From Cloeon dipterum (lineage: Eukaryota; Arthropoda; Insecta; Ephemeroptera; Baetidae): 64,000 nt of DNA. The first letter of the stretch is position 1; every line of letters starts with the position of its first letter. Positions 1 to 11,300 of the stretch are shown one piece after another. The stretch covers positions 5,274,545 to 5,338,544 of the forward strand of contig NC_088790.1 of the NCBI RefSeq assembly GCF_949628265.1, in the 5' to 3' direction. Under the pieces are notes generated by a model. That model worked only from the letters and a program-made list of their open reading frames with translations, had not been told where the DNA came from and made no database searches. Position numbers and translations under genes: made by a program.

Positions 1-6
1 TTTCAG

Positions 7-46
7 GAATCACGTCTGTGCTGAAGTGATCGGCGTGCCTTCCTAA
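7..46 (+). CDS. Terminal exon of an unidentified plus-strand gene (partial)
   Basis: The window opens with a splice-acceptor-like TTTCAG. After one leftover base the next codons read NHVCAEVIGVPS and then stop (TAA at 44-46). A plus-strand AATAAA follows at 615-620, so this looks like the last few codons and long 3' UTR of a gene that starts left of the window. Twelve residues are too few to name a family. The open stretch is short enough to be chance; the acceptor, stop and polyadenylation signal together are the only support. Confidence 0.35.
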
Positions 47-614
47 TTGGAGCTGTGGAAAATCGCGCGCATTTTTCCAAAGTGCCATCAGTGCACATAG
101 ACAATTGACTGAAGCAATCGAAAGTGTAAATACATATGAAAAAAGACATTATTGAGGAGTTCAGTGCCATTACCATAGCCAGAATTAAACAAATTAATCA
201 TCACTTAAAAGCATATTATCTATATGTTCTGTAACCACTGGTGGATATTATTAAAATTAATTACGGGAGGGAGAGCTTTAAAATTATAAAGTTTGATTTT
301 TGGTAACGCGTCAAAGCTGCATTTTGAACAATCTCCTCTGAGTGGATTCTTATTTTTATCGTACTCTGCTGTAGTATTGTTAATTGTTGTGAGATATTTT
401 AAATGTAATAATTTAATGAGTATAAATTGTGTAAATTGCACACGTCACGAGAACTAGAACAAATCAGCTGCCACAATGTAACTGTTGAGGACCCACCTCA
501 GAAAATTAGCAAGTCAATGTCAACCATGATGTCATATTGTTAAACGGACCGATTAAATATTTTATTTTAAAGACTAAAACCATCTGCAAACAGTGTGAAC
601 AAATATTGAACAAA

Positions 615-620
615 AATAAA
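615..620 (+). terminator. Polyadenylation signal AATAAA (left-edge gene)
   Basis: AATAAA about 570 bp after the TAA at 44-46, in an A-rich context. It is likely the cleavage signal of the left-edge gene. Confidence 0.45.
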
Positions 621-689
621 GTATTTCCAATATGAATTTTATGTTGCGTCTCTTCTCATTAATAAGTCCTTGCAATTCAGTTTTAAAAT

Positions 690-695
690 TTTATT
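690..695 (-). terminator. Polyadenylation signal of importin-11
   Basis: TTTATT on the plus strand is AATAAA on the minus strand, about 60 bp beyond the importin-11 stop codon. The opposing signals of the two convergent genes are only about 70 bp apart. Confidence 0.6.
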
Positions 696-752
696 GGCAT
701 AATATCACGATATTATAAGATTCATCAGTAGTGTATCATTCTCCAAAATCAT

Positions 753-3700
753 TCAGTCAAGGGTAACAAAGTTTCGAACCTGCTGCAGCGTCTCGACGTC
801 AACTGACGAGACCAGCTGCACCCAGGTCTGCTGCCCAACTTGCCGTTTCAGTCGATCTAGTTGCTCTTGGAGAGCAGTAGCCAGCACTCTCAAGTACACA
901 GGGTCCGTCAGGCTGAGGCGCTTGCGGCGTCGCTCGAACTCTGTCGAGTCTTCCTCACAGCTGTCTTCCTCAAGAGCAATCGATCCGAGCAGCAGCGTGT
1001 CACCCTGAGGTCCGTGCAAGTCGTTAAGGACCTGCGGGAGGAGCACAATTGCTATTTAAATCCACCGTCCATTACTCGAAACTGTCAAGCTCCCGATTTT
1101 TTTTAATTGATAAAAGGGAATTTTTTACACTCTAGGAGATTTTCATCATGAGGTAAATTCAGGTGCCTCTTTTGAGTGCTATTTTTTATTCATTAATAGT
1201 ACACACATACACTTAAAGCTTTAGATTTGCTTTACTTTTTCATTAAGTTTTTTAAATATATATTTGACGTTTTTTGGTCCAAATATTTAAACAAGTAAAA
1301 ATTAATTCTTCCTTTGCTTAAATACTGCAAAATGTATTTTAAAAAATGAACGAAATTTAATTCAATATTCATATAAAAAATTAAGATTTTGTTAAAATTA
1401 AAAAATTAAGTATCAATCAATTCGTCTCATCACCTGTGTACCAAATTATTTAAGTTATTTTTTTCAGGAATTAACACAAACTTTGGTAAAATTTAGCATT
1501 TCTCCAACTTTCATATAAAAGTAATTAATAAAAAAATCAATACAGATCGTCTTTAACACATACCTCGGCCACAGCCAAGAGGATACCGCAGAATCTGCGG
1601 TCGTCAGCGGCCAAAAGCGTCACCAACGCCAAGGCCAGCAATTTGCGCCGCTCAGGTTGCGTGAAGAGGTTCATGTTGAAGAGCCACACTTCGAGGACTC
1701 TCTGCAAAACGGCGTCGGGCGTCTCGCCAGAAATTTGGACGATCGAGTTGATGGATTCCGCGATTACGTTCTGCGCGTCCAGCAACAGTCGGGCCAGGAC
1801 CGAGAACTGCAGGGCCATCAGCATGGGCAATGCGTCCCCCTGCAAGACGCTGCAGACGACGCGACACACAAGGGGTTGCAAAAGGCTCATGGCCGCTGGC
1901 TCTGCGCGCTGGATCAACTCGACGAGACGCAGGATCTGTGAATTTAAAGCATTGCAAAATCACGCACGCTTCACACACCATTGGAATATCAAATGGAGGA
2001 GATAAAATACACGGTTGTTTTGTGAGTAAATTTTATTTCACTCCAGCATTGAATGTAGATTGAGTGAATCGCGCATACCTCGAATCGATTCATAAAGAGA
2101 CACGCCGAGAATTTAGAATGGTCAATTTCTAAACAAAATAAGTTCTGCAATTTAAAATTTTCAATTCCTCCAATTTTAAAAGATTACATGTCTTTCTGTC
2201 GTTATTATTAACTTAAGAAATTACTCACAAACCTGATTTTGAGCTTGAAAGTGATATTAATGTGAAATTTTAATTAATTCCCAAGACCTATCTCATTTGA
2301 AGACAGTCATTCTTGCGATACAAGGGCGTTTCTATGAGATTGTAAATTTTTTCAGTTTTATTAGAGCACCGCATCTTGATTGCATGGTATGATATTAGAG
2401 TGATATTAAGGGGTCAAAGTATCCATGTTTGCCGGAAAAATTTTAAGACCTTTAATTAATTATTAAAACTGGAGAATCGTGCATTTCTGAATTCACAAAA
2501 ATAAGAATATCTTGAGCTCTAAAGATGTTAAACATTTACCTTAGAGCCAAAAGATGCCCAATTAGATAGCCTACAACTTGTAAATTTAAACCACGTATTA
2601 TTTAAAAATTTGGTTAGTTTCAGACTTTGTTTAATTTATTAAAATCTCATAAAATATATATTTTTTTAATTTGTTCTGAGAATTGGACAAAATGTTGTCC
2701 CAAGTGTTTATAACATGTATAAAATTTTCAGGTTGGCGAATAATTTTTAAAATTTTTGTTTTCAAAAAGGTCCAAAGTTGATTTAAGGATATTTTTTGTT
2801 CAGGTGAATATTGAGAAAATCAAAATTGCACGATTTGTTGAAGGAGACCTGAGACACATTGTTGGGGGCACACCTGAGGTCAGAAAAGACCATCAGTTCA
2901 GGTAAGAAATTCAACCCTGGCGTCAGGGTAGCTCTCAAGCTCTCTGTTGGTTTGATCTGCAAGATCTGCATACCATTGGAACGGCCAAGTCAAAATATTT
3001 CTTATCATGTGCAATTTTACCCTTTAGAAGTAATCAGGGCGCTCAGGATACGCCCTGATGTGCTCAAAATCTCGTACAGTTCTAATGGTGTGCAGATAAA
3101 GCCGATACAAAGCAAATTTTTCCATGCAAAAGGTCAAAAATTCGCAAATACTGAAAGGTATAGAGTTCCAAACCTGCAATTGTCCTTCAGGTTTGATGTC
3201 AACCATGATATCATTAAGTACATGAACCAAATTTCTTCCGTGCGTCTCAAGGAACTGAGTAGGCGCCAAAAGGAGGTAGGCTTTGGTGAGCTGTAGACAT
3301 ATCTGCAAGTGCTCGGTGGTCATTTCCATGAGCGTCGCCAACCTGGGCCACAGCATCAACAACTGCGGACTCATTTGGGCGACGTTTTCCATGATGCAGA
3401 GCCAGAGATCGAGGCCATCTTCTAACAGGTACACGTGGGCTTCCTCGTTCATGTTGGTGGCCGTTTCCACCACGGGCAGCAGGAAGTTGGAGAGTTGGTT
3501 GTGGTCGGGTCCCAGCGCGGACACGAGGGGGATGAGGGCACCCGCCACCGCGGCTCGCAGCATGGGGTGGTTCTCGGCCCACAGCTGGGGAAGACACTGC
3601 ACGAGGGCGGCGGCATGTGGACGAACCGCCTGGCCCACTCTCTCCACCACGAACGAGGCGACGGACAGCACGCGCATTTTGGAATCGCACTCGCGGGCGT

Positions 3701-6700
3701 CGCGCAGCAGGGTGAGCAGTAAATTGAAGCAATCGCCGAGAATGGGCTCGATTTGCTCTGGACTGAAGTCAAAGTCGTCCAACGAGTTTCGCAGAGATTG
3801 AGCTGCGGCCAATCTGACAGCCATGTCCTCGTCTGCTGATAGCAGGGTCATTTGTGAGGAATATAATAGGGGACGCAGGTCGGGGGACAGCTTCACGGAA
3901 GACCATTGGCCCAACAGCCACGCAATTCGACGGCGGATTATGCGGTAGTCGGCCTGTAAACATAAATTAATTCAAACAAGATCCTTTTCAAAGCAAAGGC
4001 GCAAGGGATAAAACTTGAATTCGTATGATTTGTATAAATGTATTAAAAAAACTCTTGAATTAAAATCAATTTACTTAACATTATCTGGCACTGGCAGTTA
4101 ATTACAGTTAGAATTAGTAATTAATTATTAATTTCTGATTTTTTTTAAAAAAAGAACCGCCGTTCCTGGGCATAGGCTTCTTCAATACAAATATTTTTCA
4201 TTTTCTCGAAAAAAAAAAAAAAAATTTGTTGAACTGTGGTTGATATTCCAATTTTACCCGTTTGCGAGGGAAGTTATGGATTTTTTCAATCTTTCATAAT
4301 AAATAATATTCAATGGGAAATTAAAGTTAAAAATCAAGATTGCAGGCATTACAAAACGAATAAAAATTTTATAAAAAGGCCTCAATTTTGAGTGATCGAT
4401 TCTTCAAACTGTCTACAACCAACTATTTTACCCGAAGAATATGTAGAAAAGAACAGAACTTGGAACAAAATTATTAAATATTACCTGAGTGCAGGTGAGC
4501 TCCTCTCTGAGCGGTCCTTTGAACCACGAGTCAAAATCGACCTCATCGTACAGTTCATAAGACACAAGTCCAACAGCCGTGTAAATAGCCTCTTTAAGAA
4601 GAATTGGAGTTGTCGGACTCAAGTTGGACTGCATCATTTGGATGAGAGGCGGAACCATGTGACTATTATATTCCTTGAAGAGAGCAACAAAGCAGCTCTC
4701 GACGCACGGTCTGAGTGCGTATCTCCAGCACTCGCCTCCCTCGTCAGCAGCAAAGGCTTCCGCGTCCTCGGCCCACTGCTTAAGTTCATCCTGGCTAAGA
4801 GGTAGGAATCGAGCGACAAGTCGCTGACACAGCGCCTGCAGCAACTGCGGCGTGAAAAACTGACTTTTGGCCTGCTGCGCCTGCTGACCAGCAGGGAAAG
4901 CGTCGCTTTTGAACTCCGAGCACAATAGGATGCCCTTCAAGAGGTTCAAAAGCTGAACTGCGGCCCTTTCGAAAAGAAGGCTGCAACCCGTATCGTTCAG
5001 GATAAGGTTGTCGATCAGTTGCAGGGTGCTGGCAACCAAAGGCCCGAAGGAGAACGGATGGTTCTCCAGAATGTCTGATAATAGCTGAAATTTTTAAATA
5101 ATTTAGTAAAGTAACAGGATGAAAAAGGATAAAATTGCATGAGCAAGTAAATTTATGAAAATTAAATTATCAAATGACTCAGCTCTCCGAGATTTTAATC
5201 AGGATGAACAGCTTTAAATGAAATTTGAGGATAAATCGAGTAATAAGCTTTTTGGAATTTCCCTCATACCACATACGAGTTCTCTGTAACATCTAAATTT
5301 ATGATTTTCCCACGCTTTGAGACCCTTCCTTTCTAATTCTCTGAAGAGATTTGCCTTTATTCCAAAATTTCCCCAGATGCACAGTCAAATCGTTAAATTT
5401 TACGACTTTCACGTTTCCAGCGCTTTTCAAAACGATCGTTTAAAAAAAAAAACAGAAGCATGTCCCTTTTAAAATTTTACCACGGGTTACGCGCTGTTCT
5501 TGAAGAAACTGCTAGACGTGCATTTCGTTGTAGAAAAATGCAAAATTTAAAAAGATCGATTTCCAAGTTTTTAATAATGAAGTAGATTATTCATCGTTTT
5601 AGGAGAAAAAGAAATGGATGGCACTCAAAAAATAATTAAAAATATTAAAATTTATAATCTGTTCATGTACTGATTATTCTCCTCAAAATCAAGCCATATG
5701 ATTATTTTAATAAAGACGGATTAGCTTTGAAAAATCAGTAAACACCTTAAGCATTAACGAAGCCAGTTTTTGGATTGCCGCTTGGTCAGAGGCATTTTGC
5801 CGCATTTCAATGAGAACTCTTGTTCTAGGAATCGCTGAATCGAGGAAAGATCTCACTGCAGCCTCTTCATAAGGGGCCTTGAACCCGTGCACTGTGATCT
5901 GTCGCAAAATCTTGAGCGCCAGTGTTCCTTCTGTGACAGCCTGCGCTGCCATGTTCTGCTCAAAAACAAGCAGAATGTGGGGAAAGAGGGAGGAAGACAG
6001 CTCCTGGAAGAGCCTGCGGTCGCCGGCCAGCCTCTTTGAGCTTAACGTCTTTACCACGTGATGCAGAACTAACAAGGCTTGCTGTCTCGTTCCTGGCTGC
6101 TGCACTCCTTCTAAAAGCTGGTTCAGCAACTCTGGCCATTCCCTTGGCCAATCGTGTCGGGCGATTTTGGAAGATAAAACTGCTAGTTGTGTCAGAATCT
6201 AGAACAGGAATTTTAAACAACACTCGTCAGTAAATTAAACAAATGCGTAATGCAAAAAATTTCACAAATATTTTTTTCAAAGTGAGATTTAATAGCTAAA
6301 ATTTTCGTGAAAATGCTGGGTTCGCTTTGAATTTACAAAATTTTAAACACATTATTCGATTCTTCTTCTTAAGGAGAGTCTGCTTATAAATTACAGTCAT
6401 GATGATTGAACACAAATTTCCTATAAAATAAAATTTCCCATTACGACGCAATTAATTATGTAATAAAGTTTTGCTTCGTTACTCGACTAAGCAGATTGAA
6501 AATTTTTATTGGTAATAAATTACTATCTTCTAATTTAAGCTTGTCATAACGGAACAAACCCAGGGTTTTCTTTGAACAACGTAAATACATTGGAATAAAA
6601 TTCTAACTATTGCATCGGTTATATTAGCTTTAAAAGACGGTTCGCATTTGAATTTAAACAATATTTTTCTTATCTTAGGTCTTACAAATTTTAACCAATA

Positions 6701-7022
6701 ATTCAAATCACACCTGCGGTGCGGGTTCACGGAGACAACAAGCGACCAACGCCTGTCGAACAGATGCCTTTTCGCCTTCGCTAATTGCATTGGGTGCGTT
6801 GCGGCGCCAGAATCGGTCGACTCCGTTCTTCATGCACAAAACGGCCATCCAGCGCACGTTGACGGGCTGTCCAAGGTCGGCGAAGGCGGACAAGAGGGCC
6901 GCATAGAAGCCGGGCGATGTCTCCCATCCCTTGAGGCGCATCTCTGCCGGCCGCAGCAGATTTATGTCTTGGCTGGTGGCCGCTGCGAGAGCGGCCAGCA
7001 CCTCGGGGTGTGAGGCTTCCAT
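753..7022 (-). CDS. IPO11: Importin-11 (karyopherin-beta nuclear import receptor)
   Basis: HEAT-repeat importin-beta family receptor. In vertebrates it carries cargoes such as UBE2E ubiquitin-conjugating enzymes and PTEN into the nucleus in a RanGTP-dependent manner. Six exons, all phase 0: 7022-6714, 6198-5746, 5084-4485, 3953-3174, 1935-1564 and 1031-753, encoding 930 residues (human about 975). The start MEASHPEVLAALAAATSQD matches the importin-11 N-terminus; the segment near residues 27-100 (WETSPGFY, NVRWMAVLCMKNGVDRFWRR) is the importin-beta N-terminal Ran-binding region. Other family-typical blocks are HVVKTLSSKRLAGDRRLF, GLVSYELYDEVDFDSWFK, LGQWSSVKLSPDLRPLLY, HVYLLEDGLDLWL and TQPERRKLLALAL. 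The C-terminus is complete. Reading on past the donor of exon 4 (3173) would add 49 codons of intronic repeat before a stop; I treat that as intron. Introns longer than 300 bp hold only AT-rich sequence and repeat fragments. Confidence 0.95.
2800..3059 (+). repeat. Dispersed repeat R2, copy in importin-11 intron 4
   Basis: About 230 bp similar by eye to 46050-46340. Shared blocks include GTCAG(A)AA(A)AGACCAT, AACCCTGGCGTCA, TTGGTTTGAT and GTGCAATTTTACCCTTT. A shorter fragment lies at 28828-28885. The copy ends in a perfect 9-bp stem, ATCAGGGCG (3033-3041) pairing with CGCCCTGAT (3051-3059). No coding capacity was recognised. Confidence 0.6.
5270..5600 (+). repeat. Diverged R1-like repeat fragment
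   Basis: Located in importin-11 intron 2. It contains the R1 hallmark TATGATTTTCCCACGCTTTG and later TTAAATTTTACGACTTTC. No terminal repeats are visible, so it is an old partial copy at best. Confidence 0.3.
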
Positions 7023-8101
7023 TATTGCATCGCCGGCAATTCAGTTGTCCTTTCGAATCAACGCGACTTTCAGCAGACTGCACGCAGCTGAAAACGATTT
7101 CGAGTCTAAAGCCGATGAATATTTTAATTTTGTTTGCGCACGAGACACGAGAGCTTGCGCGAACACGCCCCCTTTTTTGAGATGCCACCAGCGCCACCTT
7201 ATGGCTTTATTTTTTATCAACTCTCAACTCTGTACGCTCTGCACCGCTCTGCACTAACAATTTAATAATTATTCGTTTCTCTATGAATGTTAGTCTGTCC
7301 GAGTGTCCGAGCTCAAATAATTCAATGAATTGAATATTGTTGTTCTGATTTCGATTTGAATTCTGTTTGTTCCAAGTTTTCTGTTATTAAAGAAGAATCA
7401 TTCAAATTTCTGAGAGATCATTCATCACCCCTTCCCAAAGATTGATGAAAATGAAAAATTCTAAAATTCCGTTGTAAAATAAAGCGAACAATAAATTTTC
7501 GTATGCTCGTTAACATTTTTTATAAACCTAAAACTTGTTTGAAATATGATTAAAGTGGAATGATACACAGGGCAACAATTGAAAATTATTTGAATTGTTG
7601 ATGGTTGATGGTTGCCCTAAACAATTTAATCGATAAACAATTTGTTCAACAATTAGCAATAATAAAAAAGATCTTCCTACAGTAAAAATTCAAAATTTGC
7701 CAATTTTCTCAAAAAAATTACTGCGCTTCTTAGGTCAATTAAGGCTTTAACTGAATCCTAAAAGGGGCGAGGTTATGCATTGGCAAAAACAAGGTTTTCC
7801 AGGCTTTTGCAGTATCATTCCTCTTTAAATCAATTAAATAAATAAAACGCTACAGACGGCGAGCATGAAAAGACGTTCCTGCTCCTGCTATATTCTTTAT
7901 TTTTTATTCTTTCATGTTCTCATTGTCAGTTTCCACATTATCCACATTTTTTCTGGCGCGCTTTTTATACTTTGCAAGCTGTTCAACTTTACAATAAACA
8001 TTTTAATCTTCACCAGAGGCTTCTCAAATGAATTTTAGTGATTTTTAAAATGTTTTGTTAAAAAAATATTTTAATACTATAAAAATAATATTATTTAGTA
8101 C

Positions 8102-8107
8102 TTTATT
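8102..8107 (-). terminator. Candidate polyadenylation signal for the small minus-strand ORF
   Basis: AATAAA on the minus strand, 56 bp beyond the stop of the 32-codon frame at 8163-8261. Confidence 0.3.
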
Positions 8108-8162
8108 TCTGGATAAACCTGAAGAATCAGTACAAGTAAAAAAGTTTTGTTGGCCAGCCCGC

Positions 8163-8261
8163 TCAGCGGGAAAACAGCTCTTCCTCTTCCTCCAACTTAG
8201 ACAGCCAAGAGCGAGAGGAGGCGAAGCGCCATAGCGCGAATTGAATCTCAGCAACGGTCAT
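8163..8261 (-). CDS. Small unidentified ORF (32 aa), divergent from BubR1
   Basis: ATG at 8261, TGA at 8163. The peptide begins MTVAEIQFALWRF and ends SKLEEEEELFSR. It has an amphipathic N-terminal half and an acidic tail. The frame is GC-richer than its surroundings, lies 130 bp upstream of the BubR1 start on the other strand, and is followed by AATAAA at 8107-8102. I do not recognise the peptide. It could be a microprotein, the last exon of a short gene whose earlier exons I did not find (a stop codon lies eight codons upstream in frame), or chance. Confidence 0.25.
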   Translation of the reverse strand: MTVAEIQFALWRFASSRSWLSKLEEEEELFSR

Positions 8262-8391
8262 TTCCTGGGACTTTAAAGATCCCTAACAAGAGCTGTGCGA
8301 TCTGTGAAATTCGACCTCCGATGGATAATTAGACTTGTTGGAGCTTCGTCCTCGTCGTACTACACGCGAAAGGTGACGTCCCATTCATAAA

Positions 8392-11300
8392 ATGGACGAA
8401 ATCGACAAAAGCAAGGAGAACATCCAACCCCTGCGTCAAGGTCGGAACACAGAACAACTTTGCGAAGCACTTTCAGAATGCAAGCAACGCAAGCATATTG
8501 CTCAAATGCAGTAAGTTATAAAGAATTTCTAATGGGGTTTTATGTAGATAAGTTAATTTTCGTAATTTTCAAATTTTCCACAAAAGGCAGTTCGAAATGA
8601 ACCTGCGTTCTTACGAAGGCGACGACCCAATGCAGCCTTGGTTTGAGTATATCTCTTGGATGGAGCAAACATCAACTGGTCGTGGCAAACAGTTCAGGGA
8701 AATACTCAAGCAATGCTTGAAAAACTTCAGTGGCGTGGAATCTTACCTGAATGATGACAGACTCGTCGATTTATGGCTTAAATATGTAAGAATTCATAAT
8801 TTTAAACAGGATTTAAATAGCCAAATCTGATGTATTGTATTCGCAGCTGAGTGTTCAGCAGAATAAAATGGAGCTGTACGAGACCGTTCTGGGCCATGGG
8901 ATTGGCGTTACTTCGGCCACTTTTTACATTCGTTGGGCGGAGGATCTGGAGGCCACCGGTGACCTGAGAAGCGCCAACAGAATCTTGCAAAGAGCAATCG
9001 AAGCCAATGCTGTCCCCAAAGAGAGCATCGAGAAGGCCATCAACAGACTCTGCTTCAGAGCGGCAAAAACTGAACCAGACAACTATCCGGAGCCAGATGG
9101 CCCTCAACGTGCCGTGTTTGGTACTCTTGAAGCTCGCTCAGACGGACGAGTGGCGGCTGAAAGAGCGCAGGCTCTGCCATTGGTTCCCAGCAGACAAGTT
9201 GTAAAGTCTGTCAGTGAAGAAGCTGTAGCTCCCTTCCTTGTGTTCAGCGGGACCGAAAATGTCAAACCGAGACGTCAATTGCTGAGAGAACTGCCCGACG
9301 AGAAGGCGAGGGCAGAAAATGAGGCCGCACCTTCTAAGTGGACTGACGCAGCCAGCGGAAGGGATGCTAAACCTATGCTGAGCACACCTTTTGAGGTATG
9401 TTTTTGTCTGACTTCACAAGAAAAAAACGTTTTAAATATAATTAATCACTTCCTCAAATTTTTTATGATTGTCAATTTTCTAAAAAAAATCTGGATAACA
9501 TGAGATTTTAATATTTTATCGTTTGTTTCGCCTAAAAAAGAAAAGGCGCTTTATTTAAAAAAAAACGCTTAACAATTTAAACTAAAAATGTGATCAATTG
9601 GCACATTTTAAAAGAAAACAACTAAAAATAGCTTGAAATTTGAACAAGGTTAACATTTTTTCAAGATCCTTCTAAATTTAAATACTATAAACTTTTTACT
9701 TGGACTTTGTACACGGAAAATCATCTTAAGTATTAAGTATTTTCTGAAAATACCTTTATAAATTATAAGCCCCTAGAAATCATGGAAAAATGAACATTCC
9801 GCATATATTTTTAATTACGTAAGTAGTATTAACATTTTTAATATTTATCGATGGATAAAATCTTACCCATTTAGGTATTTTCTTTTTAAACATCTAGTTT
9901 TTGTTCTTTCAATTTATCTGCGATAAAAATGAACTAAAACACAATTTAAACAGGTTCTTGAAGACCCAATTCCCAGTGTGATGGCGACACCAAAAAACAA
10001 GTTGCCAGTAAAACGGGTGCTTCAGGAGGTGAAGCATCAAAAGGAGCCTGAATGGCCTCTGGCATACTTTGAGCCAGTCAATGACAAGATCAAACCCATG
10101 TACTGCAAGGCCAAGGTGTACTGCGGAGGAACAGAATTCAGTTTCGAAGAGCTGAGAGCTGAGGCGTGGAGAAAACGCAAGATGTCTGCTCAGCATAAGA
10201 TTGAAGAACCGCCTGTGAAAGTTCAGAGGGTTGAAATGCTTGTGTTCAAGGCTATCCATGATGGCGAAGAATTTAGCTGTGAAGAATTAAGAGCTAAAAA
10301 ATATCTTAACAAGTTGAGAGAAAAATTGGAAGTCCCAGTTGCACTATTTGAGCCTGAGAATCCTAACCAAGTACAATTGCACATCTTAATTTAAGTATAT
10401 AATTAACTCAAATATTAAATTTAGGTTTGCATGTATGACAGGCACAGGGTGTATGTGGACAACACAGAATTTAGTCTTGAAGAACTAAGAGCCAGAGATT
10501 GGGTTGCCAGGAGCAATAACCAATCAGTTCTTTTCGGCCAGTCCATGACCGTCCACACAAGAGAAGCACTTGCTGCTGTTGAAGATTTGTGGATTTCAAG
10601 AAGGGAAACACCTCCCGCTACTCCACCAAAACGTAGTCTTAGCTACTCTTGATTATTTGGGTCTAATAAATTTTATTCTAGTGAATTTTGACATCTACCA
10701 AGACACTCAGAGTGCCCCAATCTTCAAAGTATTTTCAGATCCTCCAATAATTCAAGCTCCAGTGTCGGCTCCATTTCCAATATTTACTGATAATCAAGAA
10801 AATGGTAGTAGAGATTTAAGTTGTTTTGAATTGGTTCAATTTCCAAATGATTTTCAGTTGCAGGAGAAAATTCTAAAGCAGCTCCATTAAAAGTATTTGC
10901 TGATAATGGTGAGTCAATTAGAAAGATTTTAAAAAACATAAGACTTAAGTTCAAAATATTTCAGAAGGTGTTAAATACTTTGGAGGTCCTGACCGAAGAC
11001 CAGGTAAAATTTTCTTTCAACTGCCAAAGTTAAATAATTATTCATATTCATTATCTTGTTTTTTTCTATATCCGGTTTTATTCCTGCGGACTTAAGCAGC
11101 AACAATGTTCCATTTTTTTAGGCAATTTATTTTTATTTTGCAAAGTGGTAGAAATTTTGGGTTAAAAACACTAAATATTAAGCTTAATTTTCTTTAATAA
11201 TGAAATGCCTCGTTTTGCAATTGAATATATTTGAAAGTATCATCTATAAAAATAATTACAAATTTCCTGTTAGAATTGTTTACTAAAAAATCTTGAGCTT

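Larger units (their letters stand above)
47..752. other. 3' UTR / tail-to-tail spacer
   Basis: AT-rich sequence with no credible coding region. It holds a plus-strand AATAAA at 615-620 and, facing it, a minus-strand AATAAA at 690-695. It is read as the 3' UTR of the left-edge gene followed by the short 3' UTR of importin-11. Confidence 0.5.
7023..8391. other. Head-to-head spacer between importin-11 and BubR1
   Basis: This 1.37-kb interval must contain both promoters. It is AT-rich apart from GC-richer patches next to each start. A small minus-strand reading frame with its own polyadenylation signal lies at 8163-8261. I see no other gene. Confidence 0.6.

Noticed and set aside
10650..10652. 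In-frame TGA after RSLSYS as the end of BubR1
   Set aside because: A GT at 10633 and acceptor at 10681 bypass it in phase, and the downstream exons carry KARD and kinase domains.
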